From contig CP062007.1 in the NCBI GenBank assembly GCA_022749295.1, forward strand, positions 1 to 64,000: 64,000 bases of DNA. Reading direction: 5' to 3'. Made by a program: the position numbers and the translations under genes. The notes under the pieces are model-generated. The model searched no databases. It was not told the DNA's origin and saw only the letters and a program-made list of their open reading frames with translations. Of the stretch, positions 14,360-23,784 are shown one piece after another (the first letter of the stretch is position 1; each line of letters starts with the position of its first letter). This stretch comes from Flavobacteriaceae bacterium GSB9 (GTDB lineage: Bacteria; Bacteroidota; Bacteroidia; Flavobacteriales; Flavobacteriaceae).

Positions 14360-14916
14360 TTATAGCTGGGATTTTCAGGTGCGTTAGACCATATACTGTA
14401 TTCGCCCCCAAACTCGATCATTTTTTCTTTCCAGAAGGTTTCGTAGTCTTTTTCGATAATATGTTTTTCGTATACATTCTCGGTAACTACCCAAGAATTG
14501 GCTTTTAGTTCGTTCTCCAGTTGGTTCGCTTCCCAACCCGAATATCCTAGGAAAAATTTAATATCGGTTTCCTTAATGGTATCATTTTTAATAAGCTCTG
14601 CTACCTTGGTGAAATCGCCACCCCAATAAATACCTAACGAGATTTCAATACTGTTTGGAATGAGCTGAGGTACCTTGTGAATAAAGTAGAGGTTATCCTG
14701 TTCTACGGGACCGCCATTATAAACTTTAAAAGTAGCGCTTAGCTCAGGGATGAGGTCGCTTATGTTGTATTCTAAGGGCTTGTTTAATATAAAACCTATT
14801 GAGCCTTCATGTGAATGGTCTGCCAATAAAACGATTGAACGATTAAACGAAACATCCCCAATTATTGCAGGTTCTGCAATCAATAAGTTTCCTTTTTTGG
14901 GTTTTGCTGTAACCAT
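14356..14916 (-). CDS. YqgE/AlgH family protein
   Basis: This 186-residue protein has the family opening KKGNLLIAEPAI, the SIVLLADHSHEGSIGFILN core and the GYSGWEANQLENEL segment. YqgE/AlgH proteins are widespread cytosolic proteins of unresolved biochemical function. It is convergent with the aminotransferase (4-bp overlap). Confidence 0.92.
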   Translation of the reverse strand: MVTAKPKKGNLLIAEPAIIGDVSFNRSIVLLADHSHEGSIGFILNKPLEYNISDLIPELSATFKVYNGGPVEQDNLYFIHKVPQLIPNSIEISLGIYWGGDFTKVAELIKNDTIKETDIKFFLGYSGWEANQLENELKANSWVVTENVYEKHIIEKDYETFWKEKMIEFGGEYSIWSNAPENPSYN

Positions 14917-14984
14917 ATTATGAGGAATTAATAACTAAATCTAATATTTATTTATTAAAAATGCAACTGTTATTAGTTATATAT

Positions 14985-15015
14985 AAAAAAACCCCCACAT
15001 TTTGTGGAGGCTTTT
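14985..15015 (-). terminator. Intrinsic terminator after HU gene
   Basis: The minus strand reads GCCTCCACA, short loop, TGTGGGGG then seven T. It lies just past the HU stop codon; the A-run on the other side could also end transcripts from the left. Confidence 0.8.
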
Positions 15016-15038
15016 TGTTCTATAAAAAGGGTAAAAAA

Positions 15039-15311
15039 TTAGTTTACCGCGTTTGATAAATCTGATCCAGCTTTAAACTTCACAACGTTTTTAGCTTTTA
15101 TTTTTATAGTTTCCCCTGTTTGAGGGTTTCTTCCTTCTCTTGCAGATCTTTTAGAAACTGACCAAGATCCAAATCCAACTAAAGAAACTCTGTTTCCTTT
15201 TTGTAAAGCTCCTTCAATTTCAATTAGCGCACACTCTAAAGCTTTTTTTGCAGCAGCCTTAGTGATTCCTGCGTGTTCTGCCATTGCGTCGATTAAATCT
15301 GTTTTGTTCAT
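15039..15311 (-). CDS. HU-family DNA-binding protein
   Basis: This 90-residue protein is full length for HU: MNKTDLIDAMAEHAGITKAAAK helical dimerisation part, VSLVGFGSWSV, and the DNA-binding arm GRNPQTGETI with conserved Arg, Asn and Pro. It compacts and bends DNA in the nucleoid. It stands alone with its own promoter (15365-15394) and terminator. Confidence 0.97.
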   Translation of the reverse strand: MNKTDLIDAMAEHAGITKAAAKKALECALIEIEGALQKGNRVSLVGFGSWSVSKRSAREGRNPQTGETIKIKAKNVVKFKAGSDLSNAVN

Positions 15312-15364
15312 AATATAAAATTTAATTATTAATTAATTGGTTAAACTTTTTTGTTAATCCTCTA

Positions 15365-15394
15365 CAAATTTATACGGATTATGCAACCATGCAA
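15365..15394 (-). promoter_or_regulatory. Bacteroidota-type promoter of HU gene
   Basis: On the minus strand TTG (15394-15392), 19 nt, then TAAATTTG (15372-15365), matching the TTG-N19-TAnnTTTG housekeeping promoter of the phylum. It lies 54 nt upstream of the HU start codon. Confidence 0.7.
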
Positions 15395-15498
15395 GTAATA
15401 GCAAGGGAAAAACGTAGTTTTGTTGATAACTTAGAGCATTTGTTGATAAAGGAAGTGTATTTCGTCGGGTTTTTTGAAATATCAGTTATAATAAGGGT

Positions 15499-16446
15499 TT
15501 ACAGCATTTTGGCATTTTCTTCAAATGTAAAGCCGTTTAAAAATGATTTTGCGTCCATTTTTCGTTTGCCAGGCAGTTTTATTTCTTTAATTAAAATGTA
15601 ACCTTTTGATACAGCTACCTTTAATTCTTTTTTGGTGTGTTCTATAGTGCCTATATTTAAATTGTGCTCTGCTTTTTCTTTTTGTGCGCAGTAAATTTTT
15701 ATATCCAGTTCTTCGTTTCCGTTTACTAAAGTACACCAAGCGGCAGGGTAGGGACTTAAGCCGCGGATGTGGTTGTATATGTTTTCAATAGATTTGTTCC
15801 AGTCTATTTTGCAGTTGTCTTTGTTTAGTTTGTATGCGGTTTTAATGTTTTGCGTTTCTGGCTGTGGAGTGGTTTCTATGTTGCCTTTTTCAATAAGTTT
15901 GACGGTTTTTAAAACCAATTTGCTGCCCAAATCCATGAGTTTATCATGAAGACTTCCTGCATCCTCCTCGGTTTCAATGTTTATTTCTTCTTGAAGAATC
16001 ATATCGCCGGTATCAATCTTTTCATCAATAAAAAAGGTAGAAACGCCTGTTTTAGTTTCACCGTTAATAATGGCCCAGTTTATAGGTGCGGCGCCTCTAT
16101 AATTAGGTAATAACGATGCATGCAGGTTAAATGTACCATATTCGGGCATTTGCCAAACCACCTTGGGCAACATCCTAAAGGCTACCACTATTTGAAGGTT
16201 TGCGTTTAAAGACTGTAATTCGCTTAAAAACGCTTCACTCTTTAAATTGGTTGGCTGTAATACTTTTAAGTTTTGTGAAACGGCATATTGCTTTACGGCA
16301 CTTTCGTTGAGCTTGCGTCCGCGTCCGGAAGGTTTATCGGGTGCTGTAATAACGCCAACAATATTATATTGGTTTTCTACTAAAGTTTTTAAAGTGGCCA
16401 CTGCAAAATCTGGCGTGCCCATAAATAGTATTCTTAAATCTTTCAT
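15499..16446 (-). CDS. fmt: Methionyl-tRNA formyltransferase
   Basis: This 315-residue enzyme formylates initiator Met-tRNA using 10-formyl-THF. Residues MGTPDFAVATL open the Rossmann-like formyltransferase domain, and NLHASLLPNYRGAAPINWAI holds the catalytic Asn/His pair and the SLLP loop. The C-terminal oligonucleotide-binding domain begins near residue 210 (YNHIRGLSPYPAAW). It lies 34 bp downstream of recQ on the same strand and may be co-transcribed with it. Confidence 0.97.
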   Translation of the reverse strand: MKDLRILFMGTPDFAVATLKTLVENQYNIVGVITAPDKPSGRGRKLNESAVKQYAVSQNLKVLQPTNLKSEAFLSELQSLNANLQIVVAFRMLPKVVWQMPEYGTFNLHASLLPNYRGAAPINWAIINGETKTGVSTFFIDEKIDTGDMILQEEINIETEEDAGSLHDKLMDLGSKLVLKTVKLIEKGNIETTPQPETQNIKTAYKLNKDNCKIDWNKSIENIYNHIRGLSPYPAAWCTLVNGNEELDIKIYCAQKEKAEHNLNIGTIEHTKKELKVAVSKGYILIKEIKLPGKRKMDAKSFLNGFTFEENAKML

Positions 16447-16480
16447 TTATTTTATTGTGCTTATTAATGAAATGGCCATT

Positions 16481-18385
16481 TTATAAATGACTCAATTTAT
16501 AGGTATTTGTTGGTGTAATAGTAATAATTTGATGCTCTAATAGCAACTTTAATACTGTTTTTAGTTCGGTTTGCGAGCAGCCCAATGCTTCAACAAGATT
16601 TCGAGAAGATTGGTCGCCGGTTTCAAGAATTTCAATGGTTCTTTTTTTTAAGGTGTTTAAATCTTGAGGTTTATTGCCTTTTTTAGATTGAATGCACACC
16701 GAACAAATTCCGCAAGGTTCTGTGTCTTTTTCACCAAAGTAAGCGAGTAGTTGAATGCTTTTGCAAACCGAATCGTTTTCCACATAATCGATCATGGCCT
16801 CAACTTGGCGTTGTTTCAGCTTATTTTGTAGTTTTATGATTGAAGCGATTCTGTTTATGGTTTTATCGTCTTCTCGGGGTTCTATAAAAGTGATTTGCGC
16901 GTCGGTTTTAGTTAAATTCAGTAGGATGATTTCATCGCGCTCCAACTGCGTAAGGCATTTTATAATGTTCGATGAATTTACTGAAGCTTTATCTGAAACC
17001 TTGCCTAAATCAATTTTAGTGGGATTATCAAAAATTCCGCCATATAGCCTTAAAATTGATTTTACAATAATATCAAAGCTTTTATTGGTTTCTAAATATC
17101 TAAATAATGTTTGGTTGGATGTAATAAACTGAACCGTAGTTTTATTTTGAAATTGCCGAGATAAGCTAATAACACTATTTCGATCTAAAATTAGTAAGGC
17201 ATTGTAGCATAAAATTGTGTTAAAATTATAGGTTTTGCAAAAGGTACTAAAGTCGAAATCGAAAGTTAGGTATTCGCCCTCGCCGTACGATATTTGGAAA
17301 TAGGCGCACAACTTCCTGTACACTTGTTTTACAAAACCAACATTGGGCAGTACATTTAAAAATTGGTTTTTTACCAATGCTTTGTCGCTATCGTTTTTTA
17401 AAATAACGGCAAATGCTTTTTCGCCATCGCGCCCAACACGGCCAGCTTCCTGAAAATAGCTTTCAAGGCTTTCGGGTAAATTAAAATGGATTACGGTTTT
17501 TACATCGGGTTTGTCTATGCCCATACCAAACGCATTGGTGGCCACCATAACTTGTTTTTGGTTATGCAACCAAGCGGTCATGTTGGTTTCTTTGTCAGTA
17601 TTCGAAAGCCCGCCATGGTAGTTAGTAGCACTGATGCCTTTCGAATACAAAAACTGGCTCAATTCAATAGTCAACTTTCGGTTTCTAACATAAACAATAG
17701 ACGATTTTTTGTGTTTCTTTAAAATGGTTTCCAGCCTGTAATATTTGTCGTTTTCGGTTAGTACCATATAGGCCAAATTAGGCCTTGCAAACGATTTTTT
17801 AAATATTTTCGGATTGATAAAATCGAGCTCATTAACAATATCCTCAACCACCTCTGGTCTAGCCGAAGCCGTTAGGGCAACCGCATTAACGGTAGGTTGT
17901 AGCTGTCTTAAGGTTGCAATATTTTTATAAGCAGGCCTAAAATCGCTGCCCCATTGCGAGATACAGTGTGCTTCATCCACAGCAATTAAATTAACGTTCA
18001 TTTGTCTAATTCGGTCCTGTACCAATTCTTGTTGCAAGCGCTCGGGCGAGAGGTATAAAAACTTGTAGTTTCCGTAAATACAATTGTCTAAAAGCGTATC
18101 TAGCTGGTTGTAGGTTATGCCGCTGGTTATGGCCATGGCCTTGATTCCCTTGTTTTTTAAGGCTTGAACCTGGTCTTTCATGAGTGCGATTAAAGGCGAA
18201 ACAACTATGCAGATTCCTGGTTTGGCTAAAGCTGGAATCTGAAAGCACAACGATTTTCCTCCTCCCGTAGGCATGAGTACAAAGGTGTCTTCGCCCTCTA
18301 AAACGGCATTAATTACGGCTTCCTGTTGGGGTCTAAACGTGGTGAAATTCCAATAGCGTTCTAATATGTTTATGGGATGTTCCAT
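16481..18385 (-). CDS. recQ: ATP-dependent DNA helicase RecQ
   Basis: This 634-residue superfamily 2 helicase shows Walker A MPTGGGKSL, the DEAH box (AVDEAHCISQWGSDFRPAY), motif V/VI NAFGMGIDKPDVKTVIHFN and QEAGRVGRDG, and a RecQ zinc-binding region ending ACFGEK-like then CGICSVC. There is no HRDC domain of clear quality at the C-terminus; a short winged-helix-like tail follows. It unwinds DNA in recombination and repair. It abuts the next gene upstream (18386) with no gap. Confidence 0.95.
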   Translation of the reverse strand: MEHPINILERYWNFTTFRPQQEAVINAVLEGEDTFVLMPTGGGKSLCFQIPALAKPGICIVVSPLIALMKDQVQALKNKGIKAMAITSGITYNQLDTLLDNCIYGNYKFLYLSPERLQQELVQDRIRQMNVNLIAVDEAHCISQWGSDFRPAYKNIATLRQLQPTVNAVALTASARPEVVEDIVNELDFINPKIFKKSFARPNLAYMVLTENDKYYRLETILKKHKKSSIVYVRNRKLTIELSQFLYSKGISATNYHGGLSNTDKETNMTAWLHNQKQVMVATNAFGMGIDKPDVKTVIHFNLPESLESYFQEAGRVGRDGEKAFAVILKNDSDKALVKNQFLNVLPNVGFVKQVYRKLCAYFQISYGEGEYLTFDFDFSTFCKTYNFNTILCYNALLILDRNSVISLSRQFQNKTTVQFITSNQTLFRYLETNKSFDIIVKSILRLYGGIFDNPTKIDLGKVSDKASVNSSNIIKCLTQLERDEIILLNLTKTDAQITFIEPREDDKTINRIASIIKLQNKLKQRQVEAMIDYVENDSVCKSIQLLAYFGEKDTEPCGICSVCIQSKKGNKPQDLNTLKKRTIEILETGDQSSRNLVEALGCSQTELKTVLKLLLEHQIITITPTNTYKLSHL

Positions 18386-18925
18386 CTAAAGCTTAACAGC
18401 ATTTAAAATAAAATCGGTTCTGTTTTCAACAGTATCAAAAGGAACATCAACTAAATCGTAATCAAAATTTTGATACGTATTTACTAATTGGTCATGGATT
18501 TGCATGGCTTGTTCAAAACTTTCGTAGCGTTCGTTATCGCTGGTATAAATAGCGCGCCATGGTTTTAAAATAAATACTTTGTCGTATCTCGAATTTTTAC
18601 AGGCTTCAACAAATTTTTTAGGGTAGTTGTCACCAATAAAGTCCATGTAAGCTAATATATCTGGGATACCGCGATCAAAAAAAATGGTTTCATTTTTATA
18701 AAGCTCAGATTCAAAATATTGTTTTTGCCTACCTCTTAACAATAATTCGCTGAATAATAACGGTTCGGTTAAAAATAATTGTTCGGTCCCTTTTTTTTGA
18801 GCCTCCAAGATAATTTGTCTCGAAATCTCTTCTAAACAACTATGGCCTCTGTGGATTAAATTATTAATTAACGTCGATTTGCCCGTTCCGGGGCCTCCTG
18901 TTATAACTATTTTTTTGGTATTCAA
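18386..18925 (-). CDS. AAA ATPase / P-loop kinase-like protein
   Basis: This 179-residue protein has Walker A GGPGTGKSTL at residues 10-19 and a DRG Walker B-like motif (FFDRGIPD), with a C-terminal LVDVPFDTVENR. It matches the AAA_28 family of small nucleotide-kinase-like ATPases. The substrate is unknown. Its stop codon directly abuts the recQ start, so the pair is probably an operon. Confidence 0.85.
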   Translation of the reverse strand: MNTKKIVITGGPGTGKSTLINNLIHRGHSCLEEISRQIILEAQKKGTEQLFLTEPLLFSELLLRGRQKQYFESELYKNETIFFDRGIPDILAYMDFIGDNYPKKFVEACKNSRYDKVFILKPWRAIYTSDNERYESFEQAMQIHDQLVNTYQNFDYDLVDVPFDTVENRTDFILNAVKL

Positions 18926-18989
18926 TGTGGGTTTTATTTGATGTAAAATTCGGAATTTAACCGTTATAAAAAAAATAGAAAGGAAACCG

Positions 18990-18997
18990 TATATTTG
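18990..18997 (+). promoter_or_regulatory. -7 box upstream of DUF493 gene
   Basis: TATATTTG matches TAnnTTTG and lies 19 nt before the ATG at 19017. No clear TTG -33 element is seen at the right spacing. Confidence 0.5.
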
Positions 18998-19016
18998 CCA
19001 TCTAAAAAATGACGCT

Positions 19017-19310
19017 ATGGAAACTGCTCCAAATTCAGAGGAATTTTATAAAAAATTAAAAAGCCAATTACAAGATACTTCGCTTTGGCCATCTGAATAC
19101 CTTTATAAATTCATTGTGATTTCCGATAAGGAAAAAATAAAAAAACTAGAAGACCTTTTCGATAATTTGGGAGCTGTTATTAACACCAAAGAATCTAAAA
19201 ACGGTAAATATACCAGTGTTTCGGTAAATGTTAGAATGAAAAACCCAGATGCCGTAATCGAAAAATATAAGGAAGTTGCAGAAAAAATTGAAGGCGTAAT
19301 AAGTCTTTAA
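19017..19310 (+). CDS. DUF493 family protein
   Basis: This 97-residue ferredoxin-like alpha/beta protein has the family body (YLYKFIVISDKEK, then SKNGKYTSVSVNV, ending VAEKIEGVISL). It is full length for DUF493/YbeD-like proteins, proposed small regulatory domains without a proven role. It lies in its own unit before DUF4290 and murA. Confidence 0.88.
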   Translation: METAPNSEEFYKKLKSQLQDTSLWPSEYLYKFIVISDKEKIKKLEDLFDNLGAVINTKESKNGKYTSVSVNVRMKNPDAVIEKYKEVAEKIEGVISL

Positions 19311-19376
19311 TATTTTTTTGTATTTTGCGCATGCACAACAACTACATGCAAACCATTAATTTCTACACATTTAATT

Positions 19377-20018
19377 TTGATAGATAATTTAGAATACAAT
19401 ACAGAGCGCGAGCATTTAATCATTCCAGAATATGGGCGCCACCTTCAAAAAATGATTAATTACGCCAAAGCTGTTGAAAATAAGGAAGAGCGTAATAAAG
19501 TGGCTAGGGCTATAATTTCGGTTATGGGTAATATCCAGCCCCACTTAAGAGACGTACCCGATTTTCAGCACAAGCTATGGGACCAACTTTTTATTATGTC
19601 CAATTTCGAATTGGATGTAGACTCTCCATACGAAAAACCTACAAAAGAACTTTTTGAAGAACGTCCGGAGCCTTTAAAATATCCACAAAACCATCCTAAG
19701 TACCGGTTTTATGGAAACAATATAAAAACCATGATTGATGTTGCCAATACATGGGAAGAAGGCGATTTGAAAGAAGCTTTGGTCTATACCATTGCCAATC
19801 ACATGAAAAAGTGTTTTCTAAACTGGAACAAAGACACCGTTGAAGATGATGTGATTTACGACCATTTGTTTGAACTTTCGGGAGGCAAAATTAACCTAAA
19901 GAATTCTGAGGAAGATTTATCTGATGCTTCAAGTTTAATGCGATCCAAAAGTAAATATTCGGGCAGTAAAAAAGGCCATCACAAAAAAGGAGGTAATCGT
20001 CAACGCAAGCGCTATTAG
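19377..20018 (+). CDS. DUF4290 domain protein
   Basis: This 213-residue protein is typical of Bacteroidota: YNTEREHLIIPEYGRHLQKM at the start, NHMKKCFLNWNKD in the middle, and a basic glycine/lysine-rich tail (KGHHKKGGNRQRKRY) that suggests nucleic acid binding. It is followed 5 bp later by murA, an arrangement common in the phylum and probably an operon. Function is unknown. Confidence 0.9.
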   Translation: MIDNLEYNTEREHLIIPEYGRHLQKMINYAKAVENKEERNKVARAIISVMGNIQPHLRDVPDFQHKLWDQLFIMSNFELDVDSPYEKPTKELFEERPEPLKYPQNHPKYRFYGNNIKTMIDVANTWEEGDLKEALVYTIANHMKKCFLNWNKDTVEDDVIYDHLFELSGGKINLKNSEEDLSDASSLMRSKSKYSGSKKGHHKKGGNRQRKRY

Positions 20019-20023
20019 TTTAT

Positions 20024-21334
20024 ATGGGAACATTTAAAATTGAAGGCGGCCACCGATTAAAAGGGAGCATACAGCCCCAAGGTGCAAAAAATGAAGCACT
20101 TCAAATCTTATGCGCAGTATTGCTTACTCCAGAAAAAATTACAATACACAACATTCCAGATATCGTTGATGTTAACAAGCTCATTAATCTGTTAAAGAAG
20201 CTTGGGGTAAAAATTGAAAAGCTAAAAAAAGGGTCGTGCACTTTTCAAGCAGATAACGTAAATTTAAAGTATTTAGAATCCGACCAATTTAAGGTTGACG
20301 GACGTGGATTACGCGGATCGATAATGATTGTCGGTCCACTTTTGGCTCGTTTTGGTAAAGGTTATATACCTAAACCAGGAGGTGATAAAATTGGGCGCCG
20401 TCGGTTGGATACGCATTTCGAAGGATTAATAAAACTTGGAGCCAAGTTTGGTTATAGCCGAGAAGAGCAGTTTTATGGGGTAGAAGCCAAAAAGTTAAAA
20501 GGCACCTACATGCTACTCGAAGAGGCCTCGGTAACTGGTACAGCAAATATTTTAATGGCTGCGGTTTTAGCTGAAGGGCGAACCACAATATACAACGCCG
20601 CTTGCGAACCTTATTTGCAGCAATTATGCAAAATGCTCAACAGAATGGGGGCAAAAATTAGCGGTGTAGGTTCCAACATGCTGATTGTTGATGGCGTAGA
20701 TAGCCTGGGCGGAACCGAGCACACCATGTTGCCCGATATGATTGAAATTGGTAGCTGGATTGGTTTGGCGGCCATGACGAAAAGTGAACTGACCATAACC
20801 AACGTATCGTGGGATGATTTGGGATTGATTCCGGAAACATTCAGGAAATTAGGAATAACTGTAGAACGACAAGGCGACGATATTCATATACCGGCGCACA
20901 CAGATGGTTACGAAATACAAAGTTTTATTGATGGTTCTATTTTAACCATTTCTGATGCACCTTGGCCAGGATTTACTCCAGATTTATTGAGTATAGTTTT
21001 GGTAGTGGCTACACAAGCACGTGGAAGTGTTTTAGTACATCAAAAAATGTTTGAAAGCCGTTTGTTCTTTGTGGATAAGCTGATTGATATGGGAGCTAAA
21101 ATAATACTTTGCGACCCGCATCGTGCCACTGTTATTGGCCATGATTATAAGTCAACCTTAAAGGCGACTACCATGACATCGCCCGATATACGTGCTGGTG
21201 TGTCTTTGTTAATTGCAGCGCTCTCGGCAAAAGGGACTTCAACCATTCAAAACATAGAACAGATAGACCGTGGTTACGAAAATATAGATGAACGTTTACG
21301 TGCCATTGGAGCAAAAATAGAAAGGATAGATTAA
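20024..21334 (+). CDS. murA: UDP-N-acetylglucosamine 1-carboxyvinyltransferase MurA, Asp-type
   Basis: This 436-residue enzyme transfers enolpyruvate from PEP to UDP-GlcNAc, the first committed step of peptidoglycan synthesis. It is full length with the inside-out alpha/beta barrel repeats, QGAKNEALQ near residue 20 and ISDAPWPGFTPDLLS near 310. The active-site loop reads PGGDKIGRR, so Asp121 occupies the place of the catalytic Cys (Cys115 in E. coli). Cys-to-Asp enzymes in other bacteria remain active and are insensitive to fosfomycin, so that phenotype is predicted here. Confidence 0.96.
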   Translation: MGTFKIEGGHRLKGSIQPQGAKNEALQILCAVLLTPEKITIHNIPDIVDVNKLINLLKKLGVKIEKLKKGSCTFQADNVNLKYLESDQFKVDGRGLRGSIMIVGPLLARFGKGYIPKPGGDKIGRRRLDTHFEGLIKLGAKFGYSREEQFYGVEAKKLKGTYMLLEEASVTGTANILMAAVLAEGRTTIYNAACEPYLQQLCKMLNRMGAKISGVGSNMLIVDGVDSLGGTEHTMLPDMIEIGSWIGLAAMTKSELTITNVSWDDLGLIPETFRKLGITVERQGDDIHIPAHTDGYEIQSFIDGSILTISDAPWPGFTPDLLSIVLVVATQARGSVLVHQKMFESRLFFVDKLIDMGAKIILCDPHRATVIGHDYKSTLKATTMTSPDIRAGVSLLIAALSAKGTSTIQNIEQIDRGYENIDERLRAIGAKIERID

Positions 21335-21352
21335 AAAAATCTATCCTTTTTT
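21321..21352. terminator. Intrinsic terminator overlapping the murA stop
   Basis: AAAGGATAGATT, A-rich loop, AATCTATCC then TTTTTT. The stem includes the last murA codons. Because it is A/T-flanked on both sides it can serve both murA and the convergent peptidase gene. Confidence 0.75.
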
Positions 21353-21372
21353 AAGTTTGTCGTGATTTAAGA

Positions 21373-23607
21373 TTAATTGTTGATTTTATCCTTAAAAACG
21401 TCAAATTCCGATTTGCCATTTGCTTTCGGAAAACTATTGTTCCCAGTATTGGTATCTGCAAATTCAAAATTAGGATCTAAATTAATTTTCGACACCGCTT
21501 TAGTTTTTACAAATGTTTGTATTATTTCATACTCATTTCTACGCCACACTTGAGCTGGTAAAGTATCAATTTCAGATGAGCCATCAGTAAAAATCCACTC
21601 TATGGTTATGGGCATTACTAAACCTCCTAAGTTCTTAATGGTAAGCTCGTAGATGTTTTTTCCGTAAAGAGTTTTTCTGATTTCCTCGTCATCTAAGCGC
21701 GAAAGGAATTGGCCATAGCCTTTATCGGGCGTGTTGGTAACGGTTATGGTTTCTGGCCCGTTTGAAAAATTGTTGGTCAAGGTTTCGGTGTTTTTATCGT
21801 TGGCCTGAATTTTAACCTTTGAAGATTTTTTTTTATCTTCAAGATTAGTGTCTTCCTCAAAAACTTTAAACCACTTTACATTACTCAATTCCATATCTAC
21901 ATGGTCGGTTGTGAAAAACCATCCTCTAAAAAACCAATCTAAATCGGTGGCCGTAGCATCTTCTAAGGTTCTAAATAGGTCCCCAGGATTAGGGTGTTTG
22001 TACTTCCAACGGTTGGCATATTCTTTAAAGGCTTCATCAAAAAGTTCTTTGCCAATAATGGAATTGCGAAGCATCTGCAAGCCAACGGTAGGTTTTATGT
22101 AAAAATTCGCACCAAATTGGTTAAACAGTTCGTTGTCTGATGTCGTCATAATGGGGCGCAAAATACTTTTGTCACCGCTCATGAAGGGTACAATGCTTTT
22201 TGGAGTAACACTGCTAAATTCAGGATAGCGTTCTGCCAGTGTTCTATGGTGTAAAAAGGTGTTCAATCCCTCGTCCATCCACATCCATTTACGTTCATCA
22301 GAACTCACAATCATTGGGAACCAATTGTGCCCTACCTCGTGTATAATGGTACTTATCATGCTTTGTTTGGCGGCATCACTTATAATGCCATTTTTTGGTC
22401 TTCCGCCATTAAAGCTAATCATGGGGAATTCCATGCCGATATTAGATGTGTTTACAGAAATACAAACAGGATACGGGTAGTCGAAAGTGGCTTCAGAGTA
22501 AACTTCCAGTCCGTGTTTTATGGCTTTTGTGGATTCTTCTTGCCAAACAGGCAACCCTTCTTTAGGGTAGAACGACATGGCCATAACCGTGTTTGTTGGT
22601 AATTTTACTGCTTGGGCATCCCAAATAAATTTTCGGGAAGACGCAAATGCAAAATCACGAACGTTTTCAGCCTTAAATTTCCAGGTTTTAAGTTTTGAAG
22701 ATTTTTGTTTTTCATTGGCAATTGCTTCCTCTTTTGTAATAATCACAACAGGTTTGTTAAATGATTTTTTTGCCAATTGTAATCTTGTTTGTTGGTCTTT
22801 GGTGAGTACAGACTCACTGTTTAATAGGGTTCCTGTAGCGGCTACAATGTGGTCTTCAGGAACGGTAATTTCAACGTCATAATTGCCAAATTCAAGCGCA
22901 AACTCGCCTAACTTTTGAAACTGTTGGTTTTGCCAACCTTCGGTATCGTTATAAACGGCCATTCTAGGAAACCAATGCCCTAAAAGGTAAACGGTATTGC
23001 CGTCTTCAGGAAAATATTCGTAGCCCTCTCGCGATAGTAAAAACAGACTTCTGTCGGTTATAGGGTAAGACCAAGCTATATTTAGTACTGTGGTTTCTCC
23101 AGATTTTAAAGGTGTTTTAAGTTTCACCTTCATCATCGTATTGTTTACCATATATAGTAAATCGCTGCCAGAGCTATCTTTAACATATTTAATGCTATAA
23201 CCAGCGGGAAAATCCATTGCTCGGGTTAAAAACTGCATTTGCCTTGTGCTCATGCCGTTTTTTATACTGTTATTTACACTGCCAAAATCTTCATTGCCCT
23301 TTTTGTTTACGTTTTGTTCGAGTTGAATCCAGACATAGCTCAACGCATCTGGAGAATTGTTGTAATAGGTAATGGTTTCCTGCCCGGATAAACTATTGTC
23401 TTTTTCATTTAATGTCGCTTTTATTTTATAATCTGCCCGTTGTTGCCAATAATTTTTGCCTGGTGCGCCACTCGCCGTTCTGTAGTTGTTTGGAGGTGCA
23501 ATTAAGCGGTCTATGGGCTCAAACTTACCTTGCCAAGGCTTATTCTGCGCATTTAGAAAAGAAAAACAGAAAATAGCTACAAGTCCATATTGTAGAATAT
23601 GTTTCAT
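21373..23607 (-). CDS. M1 family metallopeptidase
   Basis: This 744-residue exported peptidase has a signal peptide (about residues 1-20, FLNAQ). Zinc ligands are visible: HEVGH at 423-427 and Glu446 (MDEGL), with exopeptidase-type NIGMEFPMISFNGG upstream in place of strict GAMEN. The C-terminal part (about 600-744) is beta-rich, not the usual ERAP-like helical domain. It likely trims peptides in the periplasm. It has its own transcription unit. Confidence 0.92.
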   Translation of the reverse strand: MKHILQYGLVAIFCFSFLNAQNKPWQGKFEPIDRLIAPPNNYRTASGAPGKNYWQQRADYKIKATLNEKDNSLSGQETITYYNNSPDALSYVWIQLEQNVNKKGNEDFGSVNNSIKNGMSTRQMQFLTRAMDFPAGYSIKYVKDSSGSDLLYMVNNTMMKVKLKTPLKSGETTVLNIAWSYPITDRSLFLLSREGYEYFPEDGNTVYLLGHWFPRMAVYNDTEGWQNQQFQKLGEFALEFGNYDVEITVPEDHIVAATGTLLNSESVLTKDQQTRLQLAKKSFNKPVVIITKEEAIANEKQKSSKLKTWKFKAENVRDFAFASSRKFIWDAQAVKLPTNTVMAMSFYPKEGLPVWQEESTKAIKHGLEVYSEATFDYPYPVCISVNTSNIGMEFPMISFNGGRPKNGIISDAAKQSMISTIIHEVGHNWFPMIVSSDERKWMWMDEGLNTFLHHRTLAERYPEFSSVTPKSIVPFMSGDKSILRPIMTTSDNELFNQFGANFYIKPTVGLQMLRNSIIGKELFDEAFKEYANRWKYKHPNPGDLFRTLEDATATDLDWFFRGWFFTTDHVDMELSNVKWFKVFEEDTNLEDKKKSSKVKIQANDKNTETLTNNFSNGPETITVTNTPDKGYGQFLSRLDDEEIRKTLYGKNIYELTIKNLGGLVMPITIEWIFTDGSSEIDTLPAQVWRRNEYEIIQTFVKTKAVSKINLDPNFEFADTNTGNNSFPKANGKSEFDVFKDKINN

Positions 23608-23733
23608 TAAATATGTATTTGAATTAGTCCCTCACAAGATATGAAATATTGAAGTATAGCCTTAAAAAATGTTCTTTTTAGTTAAATGAATGTTATTTTA
23701 TTTAAAAACCTTACAAAACGTACCGCTTTTTGT

Positions 23734-23763
23734 TGCTTTAAGGATAAGCGTTCTTTACATTTG
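23734..23763 (+). promoter_or_regulatory. Bacteroidota-type promoter of ppa
   Basis: TTG (23734-23736), 19 nt, then TACATTTG (23756-23763), an exact match to TTG-N19-TAnnTTTG. It supports the ATG at 23785 as the ppa start, because the longer frame from 23686 would begin upstream of the promoter. Confidence 0.75.
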
Positions 23764-23784
23764 CAACCCAAAACAGAAACAAAT

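Noticed and set aside
16794-18248. Several open frames overlapping recQ and other long genes
   Set aside because: They are shadows of conserved coding sequence, without start signals or motifs of their own.
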